From BS150m-G50 sp964501185 [NCBI: uncultured Bacteroidia bacterium] (GTDB taxonomy: Bacteria; CAIWAD01; BS150m-G50), in NCBI GenBank assembly GCA_964501185.1, contig CAZCRT010000016.1, positions 1 through 56,135 on the forward strand: 56,135 nucleotides of DNA, given 5' to 3'. The notes under the pieces are model-generated. The model searched no databases. It was not told the origin of the DNA and worked only from the letters and a program-made list of their open reading frames with translations. The position numbers were made by a program, and so were the translations under genes. Position 1 is the first letter of the stretch, and every line of letters starts with the position of its first letter. Below are positions 17,869 through 27,000 of this stretch, one piece after another.

Positions 17869-19854
17869 TCAGACCAGACGACGTGAATTGAGTTTAATAC
17901 CATACAGTTTGAGTTTCTGATAGAATGTGGGCCTGGAGATCTTGAGAATACTGCATGCCTTGTTTACAGTATCGGCGCGCTTCAACACCTGCATCAGATA
18001 CTCTTTCTCCGCCTGCGAGACATATTCTTTCAAGGTGGGGTTTTCTATGTTCTTATCAGCCTCAAAGGGAACTGCATTCTGTGGTGAAGTTTCCTGAATT
18101 GCAATCTCAGCTGTTTCTTCTGTGGCTGCAACCGCAGTTGCCGGAGCGGTTTTGTTCTGAAGAAAACGTGTTACATCAGCGGTGTGAATCTGACGTCCCC
18201 GTGAGGACAGGTATGCAGCGGAGACTATATTCTTCAATTCGCGAACGTTTCCCGGGAAATGATACTGTTCCAGTAAATTCAAAGCATTGTCGGAAAAGCG
18301 TTTGTAGTATTTCTTATACCGGTCATTGAGCAGAAACAGGAAATGATTAACGAGGATAGTGATATCCTCCCGACGCTCCTGCAACTTCGGGATATCAATC
18401 TTGATTGTGTTGAGTCTGAAGAAAAGGTCTTCCCGAAACTTGCCTGATTTGATATCATCGTCCAGTTTACGGTTGGTTGCAGCAATAATACGCACCTGCA
18501 CCTTGTTGAGACTGGTTGATCCAACGCTGTAGTATTCACCTGTTTCCAGAACCCGCAACAGCTTGGCCTGCATTGCCAGCGGGAGTTCACCGATTTCGTC
18601 CAGAAATAGTGTACCACCATCTGCTTCTGCGAATATACCCCTGCGATTAGCAGTGGCACCGGTAAATGCACCCTTGACATGTCCGAAGAATTCGGACTCC
18701 ATCAGTGTTTCCGGAATTGCAGCACAGTTGCGCTTGACATAACCCTTGTCTCTCAGTTCAGACTCGGTGTAGAGGGCGTGTGCAACCAGCTCCTTACCTG
18801 TTCCGGTTTCACCATAGATCAATACCGGATCAGTTGAATCAGCGAAGGTCTTAATGCTCTCAATAACCGTATTTATACCTTCAGAGATACCAATAATACC
18901 AAACTCACGCGCGCTCTCCCTTTCAATCTCACCGATCAGCTCCTCCTCTTCCTGATTGTCGTTGAGGTGGAGGTTTACCTTATCGAGCGTATCCAGGTAG
19001 TTCGTCATGACAACACCGGTTTCCCGGGCTATCTGTACAGCTTCCTCTGCGTAGTTATGCGCTTCGGAATAATTCTCCTGCAAATAGAGGCACCAGGCAT
19101 AATCATTCAGGCATTTTGCGGTTTCAATACGGAAAGAATGCTTCTTGCTGACTTTGATAGCCCGCATCAGATATGTAAGCGCTTTGGTAACTTTATCATC
19201 CCGGAGTGAGGCGTTGCCCATCTGCCAGTTAATCTTAGCTATGAAGTATTCATCTTTCAGATCTTTGGCGTGCTTGAGTGCCAGTTGCAACCCTTTAAGT
19301 CCGGCAGCCAGACGTTTCTTTCTTATCTCCAGAAGCCCGCGGTAGTAAAGAACTGTCAGCTCCAGCTGGGGGTCTTTTTCCACTTCAGCCAGTGTCATCG
19401 CTTGAGTAAGATACTCGTCCGCTTCATCCATCCGCTTGAGCTGCAGTAAAGCCAGGGCGGCATTGCAATAAAGACTACCCATCAGGTGCGGGCTGAGCCG
19501 TTCCTGGTAAAGCGGAATGAACCGCTCAAAAATACGTAATCCCTTTTCAGAATTCCCCTGAGCTACTTCCAGTACAGCCAGGTTAACAATACTGCGGAAC
19601 CGCAGGTCCTGCTCATCATGACTGCTTGCCCACTTGCTCACTGTGAGAAAATGACGCCGTGCGCTGTGATAATTGCCTATGTAGAATAGTGATTTGCCGA
19701 GGTAATACCTGAGATAACTCTTCTGACGTGTATCGTTGGCGGCAGCGAGTTCCTGCTCCAGGAGGGGAACTGCCAGTTCATAACGATGGTCATTGAAAGC
19801 GCGGAATCCCCGACTCTTTGTCGGAAAATCGCCACCTTTATCAATCAGGTGCAT
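17869..19854 (-). CDS. Sigma54-dependent activator with N-terminal TPR sensor region
   Basis: The 661-residue protein has an all-helical N-terminal half (residues 20-300) with repeated tetratricopeptide-like units, such as [18 protein letters not shown] and [27 protein letters not shown] complete sigma54 AAA+ domain follows at roughly 320-560: Walker [10 protein letters not shown], the sigma54-contacting GAFTGA loop, Walker [10 protein letters not shown] and the arginine-finger region [11 protein letters not shown] Fis-type helix-turn-helix ends it ([20 protein letters not shown]). It has no receiver or GAF domain, so the TPR part probably senses a protein or peptide. A small secreted protein gene lies 6 bases upstream on the same strand and is probably co-transcribed. 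Confidence 0.88.
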   Translation of the reverse strand: MHLIDKGGDFPTKSRGFRAFNDHRYELAVPLLEQELAAANDTRQKSYLRYYLGKSLFYIGNYHSARRHFLTVSKWASSHDEQDLRFRSIVNLAVLEVAQGNSEKGLRIFERFIPLYQERLSPHLMGSLYCNAALALLQLKRMDEADEYLTQAMTLAEVEKDPQLELTVLYYRGLLEIRKKRLAAGLKGLQLALKHAKDLKDEYFIAKINWQMGNASLRDDKVTKALTYLMRAIKVSKKHSFRIETAKCLNDYAWCLYLQENYSEAHNYAEEAVQIARETGVVMTNYLDTLDKVNLHLNDNQEEEELIGEIERESAREFGIIGISEGINTVIESIKTFADSTDPVLIYGETGTGKELVAHALYTESELRDKGYVKRNCAAIPETLMESEFFGHVKGAFTGATANRRGIFAEADGGTLFLDEIGELPLAMQAKLLRVLETGEYYSVGSTSLNKVQVRIIAATNRKLDDDIKSGKFREDLFFRLNTIKIDIPKLQERREDITILVNHFLFLLNDRYKKYYKRFSDNALNLLEQYHFPGNVRELKNIVSAAYLSSRGRQIHTADVTRFLQNKTAPATAVAATEETAEIAIQETSPQNAVPFEADKNIENPTLKEYVSQAEKEYLMQVLKRADTVNKACSILKISRPTFYQKLKLYGIKLNSRRLV

Positions 19855-19860
19855 GGTCGG

Positions 19861-20157
19861 TTAGAATCCTCTGTACTGTTTTTCATTCACATGCCAGAAA
19901 AATACCGGCCTTTCCCATACCATGACACCTTCATCCTCTTCAGATGGACCACGATCATCATCATCCGGATCAGGTTTCTTCTTGAAAATACTGTCATTAC
20001 CATCATTACTGGGAGCACCACTCTTGTGCCAGGGCTGCCAATCATGAATGCCATTGCCATTCTGATTACCTACACCCATCCCACCAGCGGTAACAGTCTG
20101 TGTAGCAAACGCTGTCATCAAAATGAAGAGGCTGAATGCTGCAATTCGTTTCATCAT
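19861..20157 (-). CDS. Small secreted protein of unknown function
   Basis: This 98-residue protein has a clear signal peptide, MMKRIAAFSLFILMTAF followed by ATQTVTAGG. The mature part is about 75 residues: a Gly/Asn stretch, then Lys-Pro-Asp-Asp acidic runs (KKKPDPDDDDRGPSEEDEG) and an aromatic end (VMVWERPVFFWHVNEKQYRGF). I recognise no family. GGAGGAAAG lies just upstream of its start as a strong ribosome site. It directly precedes the TPR-sigma54 activator, so it could be a ligand, a reporter of export or a target of that system; this is inference. Confidence 0.7.
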   Translation of the reverse strand: MMKRIAAFSLFILMTAFATQTVTAGGMGVGNQNGNGIHDWQPWHKSGAPSNDGNDSIFKKKPDPDDDDRGPSEEDEGVMVWERPVFFWHVNEKQYRGF

Positions 20158-20282
20158 CTCTTTCCTCCGTTCATCAGATTGGCAATCAAGGAACAGGTGC
20201 CAATCACAAAATCTTCTGAAGCTGCCTTAATACAGATGCTGTTTGCAAACTACAGTAAGGCGAAATATCTGTAGTATTTAAC

Positions 20283-20299
20283 TACAACAAGCATGCCAA
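20283..20299 (-). promoter_or_regulatory. Possible sigma54 (-24/-12) promoter
   Basis: The minus strand reads TTGGCATGCTTGTTGTA. The GG and the following TTG have the right spacing for a sigma54 promoter, but the -12 pair is GT in place of GC. It lies about 125 bases upstream of the small secreted protein and the sigma54 activator, so self-activation is possible. The match is imperfect and could be chance. Confidence 0.25.
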
Positions 20300-20327
20300 T
20301 TTGGGACGCCCATTGTTTTTATTCATG

Positions 20328-20356
20328 TTACGAATAAATGTCATATATATTATAGT
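20328..20356 (+). promoter_or_regulatory. Possible housekeeping promoter for the M32 peptidase gene
   Basis: TTACGA (20328-20333) and TATAGT (20351-20356) are separated by 17 bases in a very AT-rich stretch of the 375-base divergent gap 20158-20532. The downstream ATG at 20533 would give a leader of about 170 bases. Promoter rules in this lineage are not known to me, so this is only a candidate. I see no RNA gene in this gap. Confidence 0.3.
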
Positions 20357-20532
20357 ACAATTCAATACAAATTGTAAACGTTTCTATACAACTTCCGGAA
20401 ATCGTTGTTCCTGAAAGCTTTTGCATTTTCGACACTATTACCCTAGTATTCATGAAATATCCGGGCAATCACTACTGGTTGATATTGACTTATCAGCGCC
20501 TGGATACACCATTTTCAAGAGAAGCTGGAGAC

Positions 20533-22047
20533 ATGATGGATAGGCAAAACGGTGCTACACTGGACCTGTTGAAGAAAAAACTGGCTGAGATCCAGCATCT
20601 CGAACATGCTGCGGCGTTACTGGACTGGGACCAGATGGTCAATATGCCATCAGGTGGTGCAGAAGCGCGGGCGCAACAACTGGCAACACTGGAAAAACTC
20701 GCTCACGAGCTCTTTGTGTCTGATGAAGTTGGCCATCTGCTGTCAGATCTGAATGTTGATGACTACCGGGATGACTCTCTGGAAGCCTGTCTGATACAGG
20801 TCGTCCGGGAGGACTGGGAAAAGGAGCGCAAGCTCCCTTCAACACTGGTAGAAGAGTTTGCCCGCACTACTTCACAGGCACAGGAAGCCTGGGCTAAAGC
20901 CCGTGAAAACAATGACTTCACCTCGTTTCAGCCCTGGCTGGAAAAGATACTCGAATTAAACCAGCGCAAAGCGGATTATCTGGGCTGGGATGAACATATT
21001 TATGACGCCCTGCTCGACCTCTACGAACCACGGATGAAATCAAACAGGGTATCAGAGATATTCACCGAGCTGCGGGAAGGGCTGGTGCCACTGGTTCAGC
21101 AGATCGCAACCCGGAAGGATATGATTGATAAATCTTTCCTGGAACGGAGTTATGATGTCAGCAGGCAATGGGATTTCGGGATGCAGGCACTGTCGGCTAT
21201 CGGCTTCGATCTCAACCGGGGTCGTCAGGATAAATCCACTCATCCCTTTACCACGAACTTCTCCCGAAACGATGTACGGGTAACCACCCGGCTGTTTCCC
21301 GATAATATGACCAGCGCCTTCTTCAGCACCATGCACGAGGGTGGCCACGGCCTCTACGAACAGAATGTCGGTGATGAACTGGAAAACACACCTCTGGGAA
21401 CAGGTACCAGTCTCGGTATTCATGAGTCACAATCTCGTCTCTGGGAGAACCTTATCGGCCGTTCTGAAGCTTTCTGGAATCACTACTACCCGAAACTGCA
21501 GGAACTGTTTCCCGATGAGTTGCGTGCTGTTTCACAGGAACAGTATTACCGGGCAATCAACCTGGTTGAGCCGAGTCTGATCAGGGTAGAAGCAGATGAG
21601 GTCACTTACAACCTTCATATCTTCCTGCGCTTTGATCTGGAGCGGGAACTGCTGACCGGGCAATTGGCGGTGAAGGATCTACCCATGGCCTGGAATGACC
21701 GGATGGAACAGTACCTCGGTATCAGGCCGGAAAATGATGCTGATGGTGTCATGCAGGATGTACACTGGTCGGCAGGACTGATGGGCTATTTTCCCACCTA
21801 TGCTCTGGGGAACCTCCTTTCGGTTCAGTTCTATCGCCAGGCACAACAGGCATTGCCTGATCTTGAGGAACAGATCAGCCGGGGAGATTTCAAGCCGTTG
21901 CGAGAATGGCTTATTGAGAATATATATCGTCATGGACGGAAGTTCTATCCCCGGGAACTGGTACAACGGGTAACCGGTGAAGATATCTCTGCAAAGCCGT
22001 TCCTTGAATATGCCCGCGATAAGTTCGGTAAAGTATACCAACTATAG
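20533..22047 (+). CDS. M32-family metallocarboxypeptidase (Taq type)
   Basis: The 504-residue product removes C-terminal residues from peptides in the cytoplasm. The zinc motif is HEGGH within STMHEGGHGLYEQN, and the downstream family block GTGTSLGIHESQSRLWENLIGR supplies the third ligand Glu. The helical fold and length fit the Thermus aquaticus enzyme family. GGAG at 20527 precedes two adjacent ATGs (20533 and 20536), and either may be used; the longer frame to 20452 is unlikely. It is one of the few plus-strand genes and is followed 29 bases later by the radical SAM gene. Confidence 0.92.
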   Translation: MMDRQNGATLDLLKKKLAEIQHLEHAAALLDWDQMVNMPSGGAEARAQQLATLEKLAHELFVSDEVGHLLSDLNVDDYRDDSLEACLIQVVREDWEKERKLPSTLVEEFARTTSQAQEAWAKARENNDFTSFQPWLEKILELNQRKADYLGWDEHIYDALLDLYEPRMKSNRVSEIFTELREGLVPLVQQIATRKDMIDKSFLERSYDVSRQWDFGMQALSAIGFDLNRGRQDKSTHPFTTNFSRNDVRVTTRLFPDNMTSAFFSTMHEGGHGLYEQNVGDELENTPLGTGTSLGIHESQSRLWENLIGRSEAFWNHYYPKLQELFPDELRAVSQEQYYRAINLVEPSLIRVEADEVTYNLHIFLRFDLERELLTGQLAVKDLPMAWNDRMEQYLGIRPENDADGVMQDVHWSAGLMGYFPTYALGNLLSVQFYRQAQQALPDLEEQISRGDFKPLREWLIENIYRHGRKFYPRELVQRVTGEDISAKPFLEYARDKFGKVYQL

Positions 22048-22076
22048 CTGAACGCAGGAACTCGCAATAGCCGCGT

Positions 22077-23426
22077 ATGAAAACTGCTCTCCTGATTAAT
22101 CCGTGGATTTATGATTTTGCAGCTTATGATCTCTGGTTGCAACCATGGGGCCTGATGAAGCTGGCTACTGTTCTGCAGCAGGAGGGATTTCAGGTCCAGC
22201 TGCTCGACCTGCTGGATCGTCATCACCCGATGCTGCCCGGAAAAGCCGTGATCAGAGAAAACGGCACGGGGCCATATTTACGGCAGCAGCTTCCCAAACC
22301 ACCCGCACTGGCCAGTATACCTCGCTACTGGAGTCGTTACGGACTGCCTCTCGAGATCTTTCACCAGGCTTTGCCTGAAGATAAACCGGATGTGATTCTG
22401 GTTTCCAGTGCCATGACCTACTGGTATCCGGGTGTTTTTGCAGTCATAGCCATGCTGCGCAAGCTATGGCCGGATACGCGTATTATTCTGGGCGGAACAT
22501 ACGCTACACTGATGCCGGAACACGCTGCTGAGAGTGGCGCTGATCTGGTCATTGGCAACAGAGAGCTGGAGTTGCTGTCACAGGACCTGCAACTTTCGCG
22601 CAACTATAAACAACAGGAACTTCTGGATGCGCCCCTCTGTCTCGACTTTCACCCGCATACACCCTACGCTGTCTTGAAGCTCTCGCAGGGATGTCCTTAT
22701 CGGTGCGATTACTGCGCGCAACACCTCCTGTCACCACAATTCCTGCAACGTTCCATGGAAAGCGCAACAGCAGAACTGGTGCAACTCACCGGTCGCGGGA
22801 TCCGTCATTTCGCCTTCTATGACGATGCCCTGCTGCATGATCGCGATTACCTGCACTCCTTTCTGAAACGGGTTCTGCAACTGCAGCTGCCTTTGCAGTT
22901 TCACACACCCAACGGTTTGCATGCCCGCTTTCTCGACCGCGAGATGGCGCAATTGCTGCGCAGGGCCGGCTTTGTCAAACCTGTATTAAGCCTGGAAACA
23001 GCTGTTGAGACAGAGTGGCACACAAAAATCACCGTCCCGGAGTTGGAAACGGCTATAGATAATCTTCGACAGGCCGGCTATCAGCAGGGAGAGTATCTGG
23101 TCTATCTGTTGCTGGGTACTCCCGGTAGCAGCGAAGAATCGCTTATCACCAGCATTAAACTGGTACATGAACTCGGTGCTTTGATTTCACTCAGTGAGTT
23201 TTCGCCCATCCCGGGAACAATTCTGGGTGAGCGCTATCCGGAAGCAATCGCGGAACCGCTCCTGCAGAACAACACTATTTTTCCGGCGGTTAATCCGGAA
23301 ATGCAACCTGTCATGCAGCGGGTGAAGATAGAAGCCAGGCGTTTGAATGGAGAACTTAGAATACAGCATACAGGAGACAGAATACAGAATCTGAAGAATA
23401 CAGGAGTTAACCGGCCTGACATTTGA
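22077..23426 (+). CDS. Radical SAM protein with B12-binding-like N-terminal domain
   Basis: This 449-residue protein has a cobalamin-binding-like Rossmann region over residues 1-170 (VILVSSAMTYWYPGV, IILGGTYATLMPEHA), then the 4Fe-4S radical SAM motif at Cys206, Cys210 and Cys213 (SQGCPYRCDYCAQ). The barrel continues to about residue 400. Members of this class modify lipids, tetrapyrroles or RNA; I see no specific signature for any of these. The last 22 residues or so (from RIQHTGDRIQ) are encoded by a short direct repeat that is one arm of an inverted repeat, so the natural end may have been altered. It is close behind the peptidase gene. Confidence 0.85.
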   Translation: MKTALLINPWIYDFAAYDLWLQPWGLMKLATVLQQEGFQVQLLDLLDRHHPMLPGKAVIRENGTGPYLRQQLPKPPALASIPRYWSRYGLPLEIFHQALPEDKPDVILVSSAMTYWYPGVFAVIAMLRKLWPDTRIILGGTYATLMPEHAAESGADLVIGNRELELLSQDLQLSRNYKQQELLDAPLCLDFHPHTPYAVLKLSQGCPYRCDYCAQHLLSPQFLQRSMESATAELVQLTGRGIRHFAFYDDALLHDRDYLHSFLKRVLQLQLPLQFHTPNGLHARFLDREMAQLLRRAGFVKPVLSLETAVETEWHTKITVPELETAIDNLRQAGYQQGEYLVYLLLGTPGSSEESLITSIKLVHELGALISLSEFSPIPGTILGERYPEAIAEPLLQNNTIFPAVNPEMQPVMQRVKIEARRLNGELRIQHTGDRIQNLKNTGVNRPDI

Positions 23427-23515
23427 TAAATAGTAGGCTGCAACAAGCGAATGAATGATAATCCCTGCCAGAACGCTACCCATTCGAATGCTGTCTACTG
23501 TCTTCTGTATGCTGT
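23363..23515. repeat. Inverted repeat of 24-base arms with AGAATACAG direct repeats
   Basis: ACAGCATACAGGAGACAGAA... at 23363-23386 is matched on the other strand at 23492-23515 with about 20 of 24 bases identical. AGAATACAG also occurs three times directly (23358, 23379, 23395). The left arm lies in the 3' end of the radical SAM gene and the right arm ends just before the stop codon of yraN. It resembles small dispersed repeats seen in many bacteria. Confidence 0.6.
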
Positions 23516-23516
23516 T

Positions 23517-23879
23517 TCACTCCCCCACCGCATCCAAGTAATGTACCAGTTCCCAGGTACCCTGCCGCTGATAAACCGCTACTACATCAATACGGGGATG
23601 GCAACTTCGCGCCCATTCATGCAGGTTGAGAAAAGCTTCCGCCAGTGACTGAAGGCGTTTCTCCTTGACGGCACCAACCTGTTCTGCGGGATTGATACCG
23701 CTGCAACCGGTGGTCTTTACCTCCACAAAAACCAGCAATCCACCTCGCTGTAATATCAGATCCAGTTCTCCCAGGGTGGAGTAACGCCAGTTGCGGGCTA
23801 TCAGTGTAAAACCACGTTTCAAGAAGTAGCGTTCAGCAAATCGCTCACCATCACGGCCACGGGCATGGTGTGGATTCAA
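23517..23879 (-). CDS. YraN/UPF0102 family nuclease-like protein
   Basis: The 120-residue product has the restriction-endonuclease-like core of the YraN family: GRDGERFAERYFLKRGF, ARNWRYSTLGELDLI and LLVFVEVKT, in which the Glu, Asp and Glu-x-Lys residues are the likely metal site. The biochemical role of the family is not settled. It converges with the radical SAM gene; the gap of about 90 bases between them carries an inverted repeat. A 63-base tandem repeat lies upstream of its start. Confidence 0.85.
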   Translation of the reverse strand: MNPHHARGRDGERFAERYFLKRGFTLIARNWRYSTLGELDLILQRGGLLVFVEVKTTGCSGINPAEQVGAVKEKRLQSLAEAFLNLHEWARSCHPRIDVVAVYQRQGTWELVHYLDAVGE

Positions 23880-23896
23880 TTAGAAACTCCAGCGGG

Positions 23897-24028
23897 CGGG
23901 TCTTCGCACTCCACAATCAATAAACTGACTACATGGTTCATGCGCCTGACCGGAACGGTCGGGTCCTCGCACTCCACAATCAATAAACCAACTACAAGGT
24001 TCATGCACCCGACCTGAACGGCCGGGTC
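23897..24028. repeat. Tandem repeat of a 63-base unit
   Basis: Two near-identical units run 23897-23959 and 23960-24022, and the first six bases of a third (CGGGTC) follow at 24023. Each unit starts CGGGTC(C/T)TCGCACTCC and contains CAATCAATAAAC, GGTTCATGC and GACC-GAACGG-. GACCGGAACGGTC in the first unit is a near-perfect dyad. It fills most of the 189-base gap between yraN and the 1538-residue protein gene, and lies just past the 3' end of the latter. Confidence 0.85.
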
Positions 24029-24068
24029 ATTCAAAGCAATAATCAGTTGATGACAGAATCAGACAGGC

Positions 24069-27000
24069 TTACTCGGTAGTCAGCTGCATTGTGAACCGGC
24101 CCGGTGTACTGAAGTCAGAGTGGAGTTCATGGTTATCTATGGCACGCACATGCCAGTAGTATTGTGTGCCCTCATCCAGATCCAGGCCTGACAGTGAAAG
24201 CGAAGTGCCGCGCAGATTCTCCCGGATAGCTACCGGATTATCGAAAAGCGAATTGCGTGCAATTTCAACTTCATAACGCACAGTATCGTTCCTGTCAGGG
24301 TCACTCACCGCATGCCATTCCAACCGGGTGCTTCCACTTACCGGGTCTGCCGGTGCAGCATCCAGCAGGCGGGGTATGGCCGGATGGCTGTCAACAGTGA
24401 AACTGGTAATAGCAGATACGGAAGTCAGACCCCCACGATCCTGGCAAATCACACGCAGATAATAGTTGGAGCCGGAAGTCAACTTCACATTCAACCTGGT
24501 AACGGCAGCATCGCAAACCTGCTCCAGAAGCGGACTGGTGAATGACTGATCGGAGGACAGCTCGACAACTGCCGTCACTTCATCACCCCAGTCAGGATCA
24601 GCAGGCTGGCTGAATTCCAGATCGACACCGGTAAGATCTGCCTGTTGCGATCCGGTTTCCGGTCTGGTAACAGTCACCTGTTCCGGCGCTTCCTCAGACC
24701 GGTTTGCTACAAAGGAACGTGTCACACTCCAGCCCGAAGCAAGCCCTTCATCATCGACTGTTTTAATGCGATAGAACCAGCGGGTGTTATCCTTAAGGCT
24801 GTGCAGCTCAACAGAGTTGCTACCGGCAGAAACTGAAACAACATTCAATAGTGGTGAGTTGAATTCCGCTGTTGTATCGAGCTGTAACCGGGCAGTGAGT
24901 GTTTCCAGGGGGTCATTGAAATCGGGATCATTCATCCCACTCCACTGGACCAGCAGGCGCTCTTCAGCAAACTGAAAAGGATCCCCGCCAGCATCTCCGG
25001 CATCCGGTACAGCCGGTGGATCATTGATCAGGTTAAGACGGAACCAGTCAAATACGGAGGGCTCTGAAGCGACACCATGATTGTCCACAGCCGTCACGCT
25101 GTACTCCCAGCTGCTGTTATCAGGAAGCCCGGCACTTGCCGCGAGTTCCTCCGCTGTCACTTCCGGTTGACCGAGAGCTGTCAGCGTTGCTACTGTCTCA
25201 CTACCGTCCCGTTCCCGGATTTGAAGCGTATATTCAATCTCATCCAGTGGATTGGGGTCTTCCGAGGCAAACCAGCTGAGGGATTTCCCACCGGATAGTT
25301 CATCTGCATGTTGTGTTTGTGGTGTGGAAGGTGTGGTGTCAACAATGAAAGACCCACCTCCAGCAGTGGTCTGCAGGCCGGTGTTATCCTCGGCAATCAC
25401 CTGCCAGAAACATCGGGTAGCGTTGGGCAACGGGCCTGGAACCTGAATGGAACTTCCCTGATAATCCTCACGATTGAACAGCCTGTTCTGGAATTGAGGA
25501 TCAGTAGCAATCATAATGTGATACATGATGCTCGCGTCGGGATCGTTGTCAACCGCTTTCTGCCAGCTCAGTGTGATATTCTCCAACTCTACCAGAGCAC
25601 TGCCTGCAGCCGGTTCCAGCAGCGCAAACGTTGACGGTGCTTCTTCTATTGCGTTGATCACAAATTCCAGTGGCCCGGCCAGCGAAGACTCTGCCCCCTC
25701 GTCGTCCATTGCACGCCATCTCAGGAACCAGTGACTGTTGTCAGCAAGAGGTTCCGGAAGTGTAAAATGTGTCACACCTGGCTCTGTCAGAAACGATCGG
25801 GTAAGTCTTTCCTCAAAAGCCACATCGCGATTAAACTCGAGCAGCAGCTGCAGGCGGTCCGGGCTGTCGCTCAGATCAGGATCTGTCAGCGGTGCCCATT
25901 GCAGCAGCGGTGTGGTTGAATGTATCACGTCCATTTCTGCAGGCGCAGAGAGTACCGGTTCAGCCGGGGGATCGTTTACCAGATTGAGTATGAATTCCTG
26001 TACCGTTGACCAGTTTGAGGTAATTCCATGCTGATCACGAGCGCGCACTCTGCAGTAATAACCAAGGTTATCCTGCAACACACCAGTGCTGGTCAGGTCA
26101 AGCGCTGTAAGACGATTCAACTCATCAAGCAGTAGATCCTTCTCAAAAGCAATCAGGTTGCGACAGCCGCTGTCAACTGCTATCTGCAGATCATACCAGA
26201 GCTGATCGTCGGGATCGGGATCAATCGCCGCTATCGCCTGAAAGGCCTGCCCTGTCCCCAACTCCTGCCGCGCAACAGGATAGCTGATTCCCGGTACGGA
26301 GGGTCTGGTATCAACGCGGAATTTCCCGATCTTGCTGCGGGTTTCCCGTCCGGTCTGGTCTGCGGCGGTAACACGCCAGAAATAATCAACATCATTAGCA
26401 AACTCATCAGGCAGTTGTATAGTGGTCTCCGCACCGGCTTCTATTTTTTCCGAATCAGCAAAACTGCCGGTATTGGAAATCTGCAAATAGTAATGCAGGA
26501 CTGACACGGGATCGGGATCCGTTGTCGGAAGCCATTGGAACAGTGGTGTCAGAGAGGCAATTTCACCAAACGGCTCCAGCAGCCCGGGTGCCAGGGGGGG
26601 CTGCTCTATGTAGTTCACGGGAAATGAAATCAGCTCTGACCAAGGGGTATACTCATAGCCATCGTGAATACGCACCCGCCACCAGCGGATCGCATTGTCA
26701 GGCAACTCCATAGCCAGCTTGAATACCGGTCTGGCAGTAGTGCCACCGGTGACCAGCTGCCGTCGAAACTCAGTCTCGAACAGTTCAAACTCATAGCTGA
26801 GCCGATCTCCCTCCCTGTCTACGGCAGTTTGACATCGCAGCAGTGGCTGCTTTTCCGCAACAGGTATGTTTTCCAGCGGGGATGTTGGTTGTGGTGTATC
26901 AGGCAGGCTGTTCATGCGAAAAGAGTAGTCCGAGTTATCATTACGAATAGTGATGCTGTCCCAGGGGCTGATCCTCTCACCATCGCTGACTCTTATTCGC

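Noticed and set aside
20158-20532. Possible attachment site or mobile element in the AT-rich divergent gap
   Set aside because: No integrase, terminal repeats or tRNA end are present; AT richness fits promoters.
23897-24028. CRISPR array
   Set aside because: The repeats are directly adjacent 63-base units with no spacers, and no cas genes are nearby.
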